From: Tipula vernalis | Lineage: Eukaryota; Arthropoda; Insecta; Diptera; Tipulidae | Length of the DNA: 64,000 bases | Assembly: GCA_958295665.1 (NCBI GenBank) | Contig: OY282560.1 | Coordinates: forward strand, 86,962,311-87,026,310 | Direction of reading: 5' to 3' | In this document: in pieces, positions 53,971 to 64,000 of the stretch | Layout of the letters: the number at the start of each line of letters is the position of its first letter | How positions within the stretch are numbered: position 1 is the stretch's first letter | Translations under genes and position numbers: made by a program | Notes under the pieces: model-generated | Seen by the model: only the letters and a program-made list of their open reading frames with translations | Told to the model about the DNA's origin: nothing | The model's database searches: none

Positions 53971-56900
53971 ATTAATTGCCAATTCTACGCCATCTTGAAA
54001 TAATTAATCAAATGTTTTAAAAATTAGTTTCGATCTACATCGAGTTAAAAAATTGTAGAATATTTATTTAATTTTAAGTATATAGTCAAAATTCGATAAA
54101 TTGCTTACGCAACAGTTACAAACATTTATGGGTTTTTTCTGGCACTCTCAGCTACGATTCACTTTGTATTTTATCAAAAAACATCCGCAAAAAGTTGGGA
54201 CAAGTTGGTTTAAAATTTTGTGATCATCATTTTTGGTTGCTCGGGATTGATTTGCGAAAATATTTGTACATTTCGCTATATATCATTGAAATCAGACAAG
54301 GCCGAATAAAGATTCTCAGTAGAAAACTGAACTAATAACGTTTTACACTTATTTTCAATTTTTGGAAATTAGTTTAAAAAATTTCGTTTATAAATTATTC
54401 TATAAATCGTACACCATCTCGAAACGTTAATCTTTTCACTATCAAAAAAAAAAAATGTCATTCCTCAAACTGGAATGAATTAGGTGATAATTTGTCAAAT
54501 TCGAAATCTAAAAAAATAAATTTAAACCTGAGTATTTTCAATTTCAGATTAAAAATTTGATTCTATTAACCGACTTTCAACTTTACTTTTGAAAATAGTA
54601 TCAAGTTTCTTGACGTGGTTGTGGGTTTAAAATTTAAGTCGAATCGAAATGGTTCTCCAAAAATTAAGACAATAAATAGCCAAATGTGTGCTAATCGTAA
54701 GTAAATTTCCCTGTATTTGTATAGAAACAAAAAGGTCATCTAAAAAAAAAACTTAAGTAGAATTTTTACTAATTAGCATATTGCCAAAATCTAATATATT
54801 TGCACAAAAAATATTCCGGTTGGTCTATAGTCATTCACCCTCTCTCTATATATCTATATATATATACGGTCGAAGATGTTTTTATCGTTTCGCTTTTGTT
54901 ATGACTTCTTATTTAGTCAAATAGATTTTTATTGATAAATAACGGTACACATTTATTTCAACGTATATGTTTACATAATTTTGCACACCTCACGAAAATA
55001 TAAACGCCTATACACATGAGTAAGCCGCAGTTGAATAGTCTGCTTGCGTTTTTTTTTGGCCACCAAACAATTAGCATGTTACAATTAAATGGAACTTTAA
55101 TTAGAAATCTATTTCAATTATTTTAATATACTTGTGTATGGCCTAATTAAGCTTATTCCATTTCAGTGAATAATTAGTTTTTCTTTATAACAACTTTCTT
55201 ATTGTGATGACATCAATCAATATAATATTCATATAAGATTTATGTATGATAAATATTCCACACCCAACAAATTTTTAAATAAATAATTATTATTTAGTAT
55301 TACTAAATATTTAGAATATATTGTCCCCAATACAAATACGGTTAACAAACAAATCAGGTAGATTCTTTCACATTTCAAAACGAAATTCCAATGAAAAGAT
55401 TTTATTTATATCAAGATATATTATTTTTACATGTGTAATTATGACCTAAATTTAAACTAAAATTACAAAAACTTATTTATTTATGTTGTACCTGTTTTAT
55501 ATATAAAATAATTGTTGCTATAAACAACATCTTAATTATGATTTGATTTGGTACAATATAAATACATAAAGTCATGGTGCAATCCCATCAGTTTTCTCGA
55601 AAATACCATGCATTATGCACAATTCCATGTTATTCTCATGTGAAAGTGGATATATAAAATCATGGTCTATTTAACATTAAAATTAAATGCAATGAAAGAA
55701 ATGTAAAGCACATTGTCATTTCTTGCCTGAATGTATAATACATAAATATTTATGTATACGCGCGCATACGTTTATTTTTTAGTTTTCACTATCTAACGTA
55801 CTTAATAAGCGTGTAAGTTCATAACTTAACACAAAAAATGTAAACTAAATTTAGGTCAATTTGATTACTTATACTTACTTGTAAGCAGGTTCTCATTTAA
55901 AAAATCATTTAAAAAAAAACGCCGAAATACCAAAGTTTTATAATCGCCTCGAGGATTAAATGTTTTTTGTTTCTTATTTCATCTGCGCATATTTACAAAA
56001 ATGAATATAATTTAATGTCCTGAATCTAAATATCTTTTTGCCAACTCTTGATTTTAAAAATGTTACAACATATTTCCTCTACGTCTCAGTGTTCTATTTT
56101 ATAAATTGTGTACATAAAGCTGTTAGACTTGTTCACAAATATAAATCTTTACTTGTACATATATTCACTACGTATGTGCGCACATATATAGAATATAGAA
56201 TGGACGAACAAAATACTTGATTGAAAAATACCTGTTAACATGAAATACTTATCCTATTTCAGATACACAACTTCGAAATCTATCTTACACTATTCTATAA
56301 TTATCTATTATTTACGTCTGTTTAACTATATAGTTATTATTTAGCAAAATAATTATTTACAGTACTAAAATAACGCAAATAATTTATTTCAAGAAATCTA
56401 CCGTAAGAAATGTAAAAAAAAACTTGTTTCAAAGATACTCGTATGAATTCTCCAAAATTTACTTACATGTCGTTTATATATGTACATAACATATAGTATA
56501 TACCAATCGACATTTATTGTAATGTTATTCTACGCATACATATACATAAGAGTACATTGTTTTGATTATATTATTATTCTTTTTCTCAGTATTATACTTT
56601 ATTGAAGCTTCTTCATGAAATTTGTTTATGCGCGCTTCTAAATTAAAAACGGTTTTACAAAACACAAATAAAATTAAATCCTAAATTCTAACAGTTTTTT
56701 TTTGAAGCAAAAACATTTTTTCAATTTAAAATTGATTCGCGCACATGTTCAGAATTTATAAAATCAAGCGTTACTACGAAATATGTATACAAAACAAAAG
56801 ACTTCAATTTAAATATCAAATGAAATTTGATGAGTAAGCGACGAACCTGAAAAATGTTTTTGTGTAAATTTCGATAATTTAAATTCTATAAGACAAGTTG

Positions 56901-57540
56901 TAGCTTAATATATTTTTGGTGAAATTATACTATTCTAGATTAACTATTTATTCATTAATTAAGGGCTATAATCATAGCCACCCACCTAATCTAATGACGA
57001 TTGCTATGTTGTGTAATAAAATATTTATGTATTAAATTTATCGAAATTCGGTAATATAGTTAACAAATATATAAAAGTTATAACAAATTAAAAAATATCA
57101 ATATAAAATATAACTGTGTGATATTAAAAAAATTACAAAATTTGTCTAAACTGGAAAAGCCAGCTATGTATACATAATCATCGATGCCGCATAGAAAATT
57201 TCAAAAGAAATGTTCGCGAGTGAAATTTGAATATATTATTATTGGTATTTTCACGGTTTTAATCATCTGGAAGCTAATTCAATATTTTTGGAGCCAAAAT
57301 CGTTTTTTTGAATTAAAGTCCAGGGGCCTAAGTTGTTTTCTAAAATTTTATTAAAGTGCAAAGTTGTTATTGCTATTATATTGTGGGCTTTAATTTCATT
57401 TGGAAAAAGCAATCAAGTAGGCCACAGAATAAAATTAGATACAAATAAATGTATGGTGCCGCGTGCAGTAATACAGCTCTCACGCATACTATTCCCAATT
57501 ATTTTCCGAATTTTCCCAATTGGTTCTCACCAACTCCTGG
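53971..57540. other. AT-rich non-coding stretch
   Basis: No coding frame or repeat edge was recognised in about 3.5 kb. A CTCTCTCTATATATCTATATATATATA tract (written here in part) lies at about 54838-54867. The open frames at 56038-56220 and 57333-57584 have no recognisable content. Confidence 0.5.
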
Positions 57541-57900
57541 TGTTAATTTTTGCGTTAAAAACAGTGACGGTTAATATATTTTAAAATAATTAAGCTCCAT
57601 ATAAAATTTAATTATATGATTGAGAGCACTGTAGCGAGAGAACGATGCATCTAATCGAAGCAATTCTAGTATTAACAACTGCAAAAAAAAACTGTGGTGG
57701 TTCATTTATTTTAAATTAATATAATTAATCTCCCCACAAAACATTAATTAAATTTAAATGAATGTACGAAAATAGAGATTTACAATGCCTGAGAACACTG
57801 GAACGAGAGAATGCTTCATCTGTCAATTCTTGTGTCAACATTTGCGTAAAGAAATAGTGACGGTTAATTTATTTTAAAATAAAATTAAAATAAATTAAAA
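57541..57900. repeat. Degenerate tandem repeat, ~130-164-bp steps
   Basis: Segments starting TTAATTTTTGCGTTAAAAAC (57542), TTAACAACTGCAAAAAAAAA (57672) and GTCAACATTTGCGTAAAGAA (57834) are each followed by GTGACGGTTAAT or GTGGTGGTTCAT and TATTTTAAA. The first two also have GAGAGCACTGTAGCGAGAGA or GAGAACACTGGAACGAGAGA. There are about 2.5 diverged units. Confidence 0.6.
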
Positions 57901-58299
57901 TAATTAACTTCCACGTAAATTGTAATTCAAATTTTAAATGTTAAACAAATTTGAACATTTTTCAAAAATATGTGCTTTAAGTCATATAGTAAAACTAGGG
58001 GGTACACCCCGTCTTAGGACGGATACAATTTTGAGAATAACTATACTTATGTAATGTTTTGACTGATATCTTATCTAATTGATAATTTTTTTGATATTTT
58101 TTTATCGGTATTTTTCAGCCGAATAAAAGTACCTCGAGATTAAAGGCTTTTAAGGATGATTGTAGCTTAATAAACCTTAAACCAAACAGTAAGGGGCTTT
58201 AAGAATGATGTTACATGTGTTGAGGCATCACACAAAACCTTACAGACCGACAAAAAGGCAGAGCCTGGGTTTTTATTTAAAAAAAAATAAACGGATAAA

Positions 58300-59250
58300 C
58301 AAGATCTAACATGAGTTGAGCAGAGTCGAACTTCAGACAAATGTTTTACCGAAAAATGTTCATATCTTACTACAACTGACAATATAAGAATTTTTAAATA
58401 ATTTGTAATAGTAATTGCATGTATTTAGGCGCATCTTAAAAGCTTACCATCTATTTTTTTGTGTAATTACTGTAGTAACTATAAAGAGCAATATTTAATT
58501 TAAAGTAAAATATTTGGTTAGTACATAAATAATAAAAAAATAATAATAAAACTTTAAAAATCTAAAAAATTGGAAAGAAAAAACTTTAAGGAGAATCGAA
58601 CCAAAGACTTTTGTAGCCCTAGTCCAGTGCGGTACATACCACTAAAACCCAAATCATAAAAGAAATCAAATTTAATTGTCATTGTTATTTTGGTACGTTA
58701 CAGCCTGATCAACAGAGTCCGGGGTTTCCTTAAGTTTATTGTTATTATTATATATTCTAATTACTTCAGAGAAATCTTTAAGCACGTAAATAATTCAAAG
58801 AAATTATGTCTAGTTGTCAGTTTCATTCGTGTTGGTTGCTTTGGTTTACTTTATGGTTTCGATAGAAAAAAAAATGTAGAAAAACCCTAATTGTCTAATG
58901 CTGATGCATGTTATAAAATAAAAATAAAAAATAAATAAATAATGCAAAACGTCCTTGGTGAGAATCGAATCCGAATTTTTTTTGGAAATGATTAAATATC
59001 GAATGAAATAATTTGCTATGTCAGCCTAAATGTTGATTACCAGTTTTACAAAATTTATTACATACTCATTGTTTTACAATACAAAATTTTATGTTTTTCA
59101 ATTCGTATTAAACCAATAACCGTTATGAAAAAGAAATAAAATTAATTCGGACTTTAATGAGCATCGAACCTGAAAAGTTTTCTTTAAGAAAATATTGTCA
59201 TTGTCAAATCGTCAACACCTATATCACTTAGTCTACTCAGTTACAAAATC
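58300..59250 (-). repeat. Cluster of tRNA-like SINE relics
   Basis: Four places on the minus strand show a box-B-like core: GTTCGACTCTG (about 58330), GGTTCGATTCTCC (about 58595), GATTCGATTCTCA (about 58955) and GGTTCGATGCTCA (about 59165). The second is preceded by AGTGGTATGTACCGCACTGG, resembling the D and anticodon arms of a tRNA. Spacing is 210-360 bp. Two are followed by TTAAAG. They look like diverged copies of a tRNA-derived SINE; no intact tRNA can be folded. Confidence 0.4.
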
Positions 59251-59764
59251 TGAAGATGTAAATTGGAAATATAAGAAAAGCGTTCCAGAGTGAATTGGGT
59301 AATTATATATTAGATTGACCTTTGAAGGAGGTCATAATTTCAAAATCAAAGGAGAATGGGGCCGTTTTGTGATTTTTAGAGCTATAGCATGAGGCTCTAG
59401 GACATTGGGAAGTAATTTTCCATAACAATTTTAGAAAATTTAGTACAACTTAAGCATCGTATTATAAGAGATAGAGAACTCCCCAAAGCCACTTAGCATT
59501 GGATGTTTATAGGTTGGCTTAATTCGGTGTGTTACAATAAAATCGACAAATGCATTGAAGCGGATTGCAAATTTCGGTAAAATTGGTAAATGTTTCGTCA
59601 ACCTTGCAGACCAGGATCACAGGAATGAATGACTTCCCGAAATTTACTTCCAACGCTTATTGACTGGCGGAACAATAAGTATTAAAATATTTCTTATGTA
59701 GTGATTACGTCAAAAAGTTATCTTAAATATTTCATATACTAATTCTATTAAGTTAACCCACAAA

Positions 59765-59983
59765 TTAGGTAAGTAAGTTGAATGTTTTATGATTAAACAA
59801 TATTGTAAGAGGTTTGAAAAGAACATCTTTCAAATTGTTCACAAAAAAATTGGGGATTAAATCTGGACCAGCTCCTTTATTCACCTTTAAATTATTATGT
59901 AAATTAATAACATCTAATTCCGAACAATATAGATCAGAACATTGATCAGTTTTAGTTATTACTATAAAACAATCAGATTTCAA
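59765..59983 (-). pseudogene. CR1/L2-like RT fragment
   Basis: The minus-strand frame has LDVINLHNNLKVNKGAGPDL, IPNFFVNNLKDVLFKPLTIL. This is RT block 1 (KGxGPDxIPxxFxxNL) of a CR1/L2-type element. Nothing before or after it is readable. Confidence 0.7.
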
Positions 59984-60391
59984 TAATTTTTAACGATCTT
60001 TATTTTCTTAATTTATTAAATTTACACTTCACTTTAATTACATGTGTTTTTTCTCCGTTCTCTTCCACCAGATAGAATCAATCTCTTCTTTTTTCCATTT
60101 TACCATTTTAGTTTTCTATACTGCGTTCAGAAGAGGTTCATTCTATTTCGAAACGAATTCAACTCTCTAACAATACAATTTTATTCTAAAACTCGACCAA
60201 TCTGACATTAGCCGATGCCTCTATCGGCTGAATTATTAATAAAATATTATTTATACACTTATTCTAAGTTTCGGAAAGTGTTCCATTTGGTATAGAAGCA
60301 GTGACATCATCTCTCCACACTTTCATGTCTGGCTTCCACTATCTCATCGTATAAGGCAACAGTGTAATCTGACAATCTTCAATATCCCTTA

Positions 60392-61018
60392 TTACATAAC
60401 GATCATTAGGTAAATTCTTATCAACGACATTGGGACCACGGAAAGGGGAATGAATTTCTTATTAGCACCAGGAGTGGTATCCACATGACGAATTACTATA
60501 AAATCCCCTGGTTCGTAACTCTGTGCAGGCTTACAATGTTTATCAAACCATTTCTGGTTATACTCCTGACTTTTCTTACTCGTAGAAGCAATATCCTTAA
60601 TAGCACTAAGATCACGATTGACAATATTCAATTTGTAATCAGATAAATATTCACTAAGAAAATCAATTTCTGGACTTTTCTGATCCACACCAAACAATAA
60701 CCGACTGGGCGTAGTCCCCACGAAACGTTGCACGTTAAGTTTCTTAGTCCAATCGGAATGTTGCAATGGTTCCGTTAATTTTCCTAACATTTTCTTAAGG
60801 ACACGATTGACACGTTCCACCTGCCCATTAGCCTGAGGAGATGCTACTGCCACCTTAACATGCTGAATATTATGTTTCTCCACATAAGTAGCAAATTCGG
60901 AAGACGTAAAACACGCACCTCTGTCGGTAATTATACGAACAGGCCTACTGTAATAATCAAAATATTCATCATGCGAACAACACACTTCTTTAGTACTCGT
61001 AGAATTAACTGGATACAA
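60392..61018 (-). pseudogene. Gypsy copy 3 integrase, second half
   Basis: The frame has VRIITDRGACFTSSEFATYV (second catalytic Asp) and VASPQANGQVERVNRVLKKM (catalytic Glu), then the spacer and YEPGDFIVIRHVDTTPGANK. Past 60420 another frame continues with the GP...VxxxLPNDRYVIRDIEDC block of the C-terminal domain. The N-terminal dozen codons of this frame are another stretch of core sequence. Confidence 0.82.
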
Positions 61019-61040
61019 TCGAACATATTTTGTAAACGAG

Positions 61041-61235
61041 TCAATAAATAACTAACAAATGTTTTCGTTTAGAAGCAACTGAAGGTAAAGGACCAAAATG
61101 ATCAAGATGAATTGTATCAAACGGTATAGGTTTCTTAGGTATACTATAAAATGTTCGCTCGGTCGAACGGGAAGGTGCAGAATGCGTAATACACTTAATA
61201 CAATTTTTGACAAAGCTTTCAATCTTATCCTTCAT
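61041..61235 (-). pseudogene. Gypsy copy 3 integrase, first half
   Basis: KIESFVKNCIKCITHSAPSR contains the CX2C half of the zinc finger. IPFDTIHLDHFGPLP holds the first catalytic Asp. It ends at a stop, and the next half begins in a neighbouring frame. Confidence 0.8.
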
Positions 61236-62080
61236 ATTTGCAAACCAATATAATGCTCTCTTATTTTCTCATAGCATTTTGCACTTCCATAATGACCAAT
61301 TCTTTCATGCACTTGACTTATAAGTTGCTGTTCCATTTCTCGTGGGACATAAAATAACAATCGATCGTTTTTATTTTTTTTATAAACAATACCTTCATGC
61401 ATTTCGTAAACAGAAGATTCACTAGTCTCTAACAATTCTTTGAGTTTCCCAATCACTGGGTCACGGTTTTGCGTAAGTCGTAAATGAAAACCAATATCGG
61501 AAGTATCAACAAAAGCAACTATAGGACTTCGACTGAGGGCATCCACATGACCCATCTGGGTACCATGTCGATGTTTAATTTTATAATTATATTTTTCAAA
61601 TTCCCATACCGATCTAGCAATCCTCGGGTTAACATCTCTTTTATTAAATGTAAGCACCAATGAATTACAATCAGTCACAATAGTAAATGGAATTCCTTCA
61701 AGATAAACACGGAAGCGAACCAAAGCGTAAACAATAGCCAACGTCTCCAATTCGTAACTATGATAATTAACTTCATGTTTACCAATAGTCTTAGAGAAAT
61801 AGGCCACTGGATGAAATTTCGAATCATCCTGTTTCTGCATGAGAGCAGCACCAAAACCAATCTTACTAGCATCTGTGTGCAACTCAGTTTCCCACGTTGA
61901 GTCATACACAGCCAATACCGGAGCGGAAGTAAGAGATTGCTTAAGATTTTCAAACGCTTGAAGACACTCATCACTGAAGTTAAATACAGAATCTTTCTGA
62001 AGGAGGCGATACATTGGGGCAGCAATACGAGCGAATCCAGCAATGAATCGGCGGAAGAAAGAACATAATCCAACACTCAA
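61232..62080 (-). pseudogene. Gypsy copy 3 RT thumb, RNase H, integrase zinc finger
   Basis: This is a 282-codon frame: GLCSFFRRFIAGFARIAAPM (thumb), then RNase H with LHTDASKIGFGAALMQK (Asp), YHSYELETLAIVYALVRFRV (Glu), FTIVTDCNSLVLTFNK (Asp) and GTQMGHVDALSRSPIV (final Asp/His region). The histidine half of the integrase finger follows, HERIGHYGSAKCYEKIREHY. It is intact except for truncation at its start near 62085. Confidence 0.88.
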
Positions 62081-62239
62081 AAAAATATTGAATAACCTAA
62101 GCTTGTTTAATTCGGCTTGGTTATCACAATAGTGGTTTTAGTTGTCATAATACTGGTTTTGGTTAATTTGGTTATAAATTGCGATGGTTAATTTTAATTT
62201 TGCATGTTTCATATTACTAAATTAGCTTAGTTTTTTTTT

Positions 62240-62470
62240 TAAATAGTAAAATAACCACGCATAGTTCAATTTAACCTATTGATACTAGTCAATTGAACTA
62301 CATACTTTGTTATCGATGAAAATTTGTAAATGTGCCGTATTGCTGGCTATACATGCATAGATTAAATTTACTTATGAGTAAGTTTAATATTAATAAAATA
62401 ACATTGCACTGATTAGAGTAAAATATGCTAAAGTAAATTCAACTGAAGATTTTGTTATCCCATCCCATTT
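62240..62470. repeat. Dispersed repeat, copy 1
   Basis: ATAGTTCAATTTAACC, GAGTAAGTTTAATATTA and AGTAAAATATGCTAAAGTAA occur here in the same order as at 63725-63930. Confidence 0.6.
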
Positions 62471-63724
62471 ATACAAAGCAGAATAATTCGAAATTTTTTT
62501 TCAACCATTTTTTATATGAAACATATTTTGTAACATCGAAAGTAGAGTGGTACAAGAAATGGCGAGTAGTCATACATTTCCAGCGTATTACATTAATTTT
62601 TATACAAAATCAATTTTCTTCTTAATTGTTAAGAAATTTAAACAAACAATCGACCGTCTTAAATAAAAAATATGAAATAAATCGCCCTTAGCGGCCGCCA
62701 GTGGTATGTGCTATTTCCCGCAGACAACCGAGGACGTAGTGGCAACCGCAATACCAAAATGAAAATGAATCCCAGTAGCCATCCTTATGGTATACTATAT
62801 ATCCATCATATAAATCAATTTATTGAATATGATATATTTTGTGAGATCTTACAAGATCTATATAATAACAGAGTCAATCTATACTCCGTAGTCAATTCGA
62901 CTTATAGACCATAGCTTTAGAGTGATCACAAATATAATAAAAAAGTTACAATGTTACCTCACTTGGAGCGCCAAATTCTACTCGCAGTAAAAATACAAAA
63001 TTTGTGGTTTTAGTAACCTTGAAAGATTATAAAAATGTTTGATTTATTGTTTTCTAGTTGTTTTCGTTTTGTTTCTATTGCGATAGTAAAAACAAAAAAA
63101 AAATTAAAGAGATACAAAAACTTTGTTTCCTTAGAATATCAAAAAATCTTTCACAGATCCGATGCTATCCGAACCTATTTTATTTTTTGGTAACAAGGCA
63201 ACTCAAAAGTGTATTGTATATTCTTAATGATCAATAAAGGGTGAAGATTATTGGAAGTATTATTGCATCAAAAACTTTGAAATGTCCTGGATTTATTTTA
63301 ATGAGTAGAATTCGAATTTCTCTCTCTTGGTGTAAATGGTTTTCAAACAGATACCTGAAGGTTTCACGAGACGACTTACTTACACTTGCAATGTTAAGTG
63401 TTCACCCAATAGATTAATACATCATAAAAATAATAATAAATTATTTATTAATTTTTTTCAACATATACTTAAATGGACATAATTCATGTTTTTAAAGAAC
63501 ATAACTTAATTCGTTATATAAATGATTACCGTACGGGCCAATATACCACCGAAATTTAATATATTTAGCCTGTGATACATATTTTAGCGTATCTACATAA
63601 ATGCATTTGTGCACGTAGAGCAGTCACCAAGGGCAACGCCATCGGTATATAGAACATATAATTATGTTGTGATTTATAATTATGTTGTGATTTTAGAACA
63701 ATCGATTATGAAAGTTCTATAGAA
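62471..63724. other. Non-coding stretch
   Basis: No recognisable gene. The frame at 62708-62914 has no known content. A related 40-base motif (CTATACTCCGTAGTCAATTC) occurs at about 62878. Confidence 0.45.
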
Positions 63725-63930
63725 TAAAATAGTTAAACTACGCTCCATAGTCAATTTAACTTATGCATCTTACTTAATTCAACTAGGCACGTAGTTAAAT
63801 TCAAACGTGCCTTTTTGTCAACTCAACTACGAATGAGTTTAATATTACGATGCAATAAAATTGTAGTGGTTAAAGTAAAATATGCCAAAGTAAATTTAAT
63901 ACATGTTTTGTTCGGGTTGTAAATTTAAAA
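63725..63930. repeat. Dispersed repeat, copy 2
   Basis: It holds ACTACGCTCCATAGTCAATT, GAGTTTAATATTACGATG and AGTAAAATATGCCAAAGTAA. A perfect inverted repeat AGGCACGT / ACGTGCCT lies within it. AAACTACGCTTCGTGTATAA at 63966-63985 may begin a third copy that runs off the window. Confidence 0.6.
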
Positions 63931-64000
63931 ATGTATTGTTTTCATACTAGAATAATATATATAGTCAAACTACGCTTCGTGTATAATTCAACTTATTCTA

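Larger units (their letters stand above)
60000..62085 (-). mobile_element. Third Gypsy element, 5'-truncated pol
   Basis: On the minus strand, in order, come RT thumb, RNase H, integrase zinc finger, integrase core and C terminus. The start of pol and gag are missing beyond 62085. A sequence at about 60211 (TGTCAGATTGGTCGAG on the minus strand) after the end of pol could begin a 3' LTR running to about 60000. It is a different lineage from the other two Gypsy copies, with small frame breaks. Confidence 0.8.

Noticed and set aside
57333..57584. 83-codon frame with hydrophobic start
   Set aside because: It overlaps the degenerate tandem repeat and starts from a non-ATG codon.
58300..59250. Functional tRNA genes
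   Set aside because: Only box-B-like cores and one partial arm are seen; no complete cloverleaf can be formed.
62680..62710. GCGGCCGCCAGTG, which resembles cloning-vector polylinker
   Set aside because: The match is only about a dozen bases and the flanks do not continue as vector, so chance or a genomic repeat is more likely. A vector screen would settle it.

Overview
This is a eukaryotic window, almost certainly from an insect and probably a fly. The grounds are R1, LOA, Jockey and CR1/L2-type non-LTR elements, several Gypsy LTR elements (one resembling the CsRn1/Kabuki group), a mariner-like remnant, foldback elements, short AT-rich introns and a fly-like start context. No genus can be named from sequence alone. 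Nothing looks prokaryotic. It reads as heterochromatin or another repeat-rich region, with very little host coding sequence.

Layout. (1) 1-17111 is an uninterrupted satellite array with a basic monomer of 181 bp, 172- and 183-bp variants and an interspersed 129-bp short unit, arranged into higher-order blocks. One 2413-bp block is repeated almost unchanged. (2) 17112-22527 is a graveyard: R1/LOA non-LTR pieces, a gutted mariner-like gene, a 366-bp hairpin element and two copies of a CAACTC-rich dispersed repeat. (3) 22528-27702 is a Gypsy element on the minus strand, with both LTRs, a CTTTG target duplication, a primer-binding site and a polypurine tract. A foldback element has split its pol. 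(4) 27858-29262 is a foldback element with about 255-bp arms, an 8-bp target duplication and an internal 180-bp tandem array. (5) 30612-30678 is a plausible host exon (signal peptide plus splice donor). (6) 31600-33361 is a TIR element ending in CACTGAAAAAA with a TA duplication; on its minus strand lies a convincing spliced small gene of 87 codons. (7) 33404-36845 holds an R1-clade pol, open but for in-frame TAG codons, abutting a deleted CR1/L2-like element. (8) About 37000-40758 is a CsRn1-like Gypsy element, truncated at its 5' end.

(9) 42765-53970 is a Russian-doll stack. An old Gypsy copy (minus strand) was split in its gag by a CR1/L2-like element (about 44170-47343), and its 5' LTR was split by a Jockey element (47598-53878, 12-bp target duplication). 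The CR1/L2 copy carries a 1418-bp foldback element with a 172-bp internal tandem (9-bp duplication). The Jockey copy carries a 5'-truncated LOA element (12-bp duplication). (10) 53891-64000 is AT-rich, with a degenerate tandem repeat, tRNA-like SINE relics, a CR1 fragment, a third Gypsy element (minus strand) and a dispersed repeat pair at the right edge.

Common thread: two independent foldback elements contain tandem arrays of 172-180 bp, nearly the monomer length of the big satellite (181 bp). This suggests, but does not prove, that such elements seed satellites here. The most unusual coding signal is the small spliced gene inside the CACTG element. All retroelement genes are described as seen, with their breaks; none looks autonomous. 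Coordinates of breakpoints and repeats were read by eye and may be off by a few bases.
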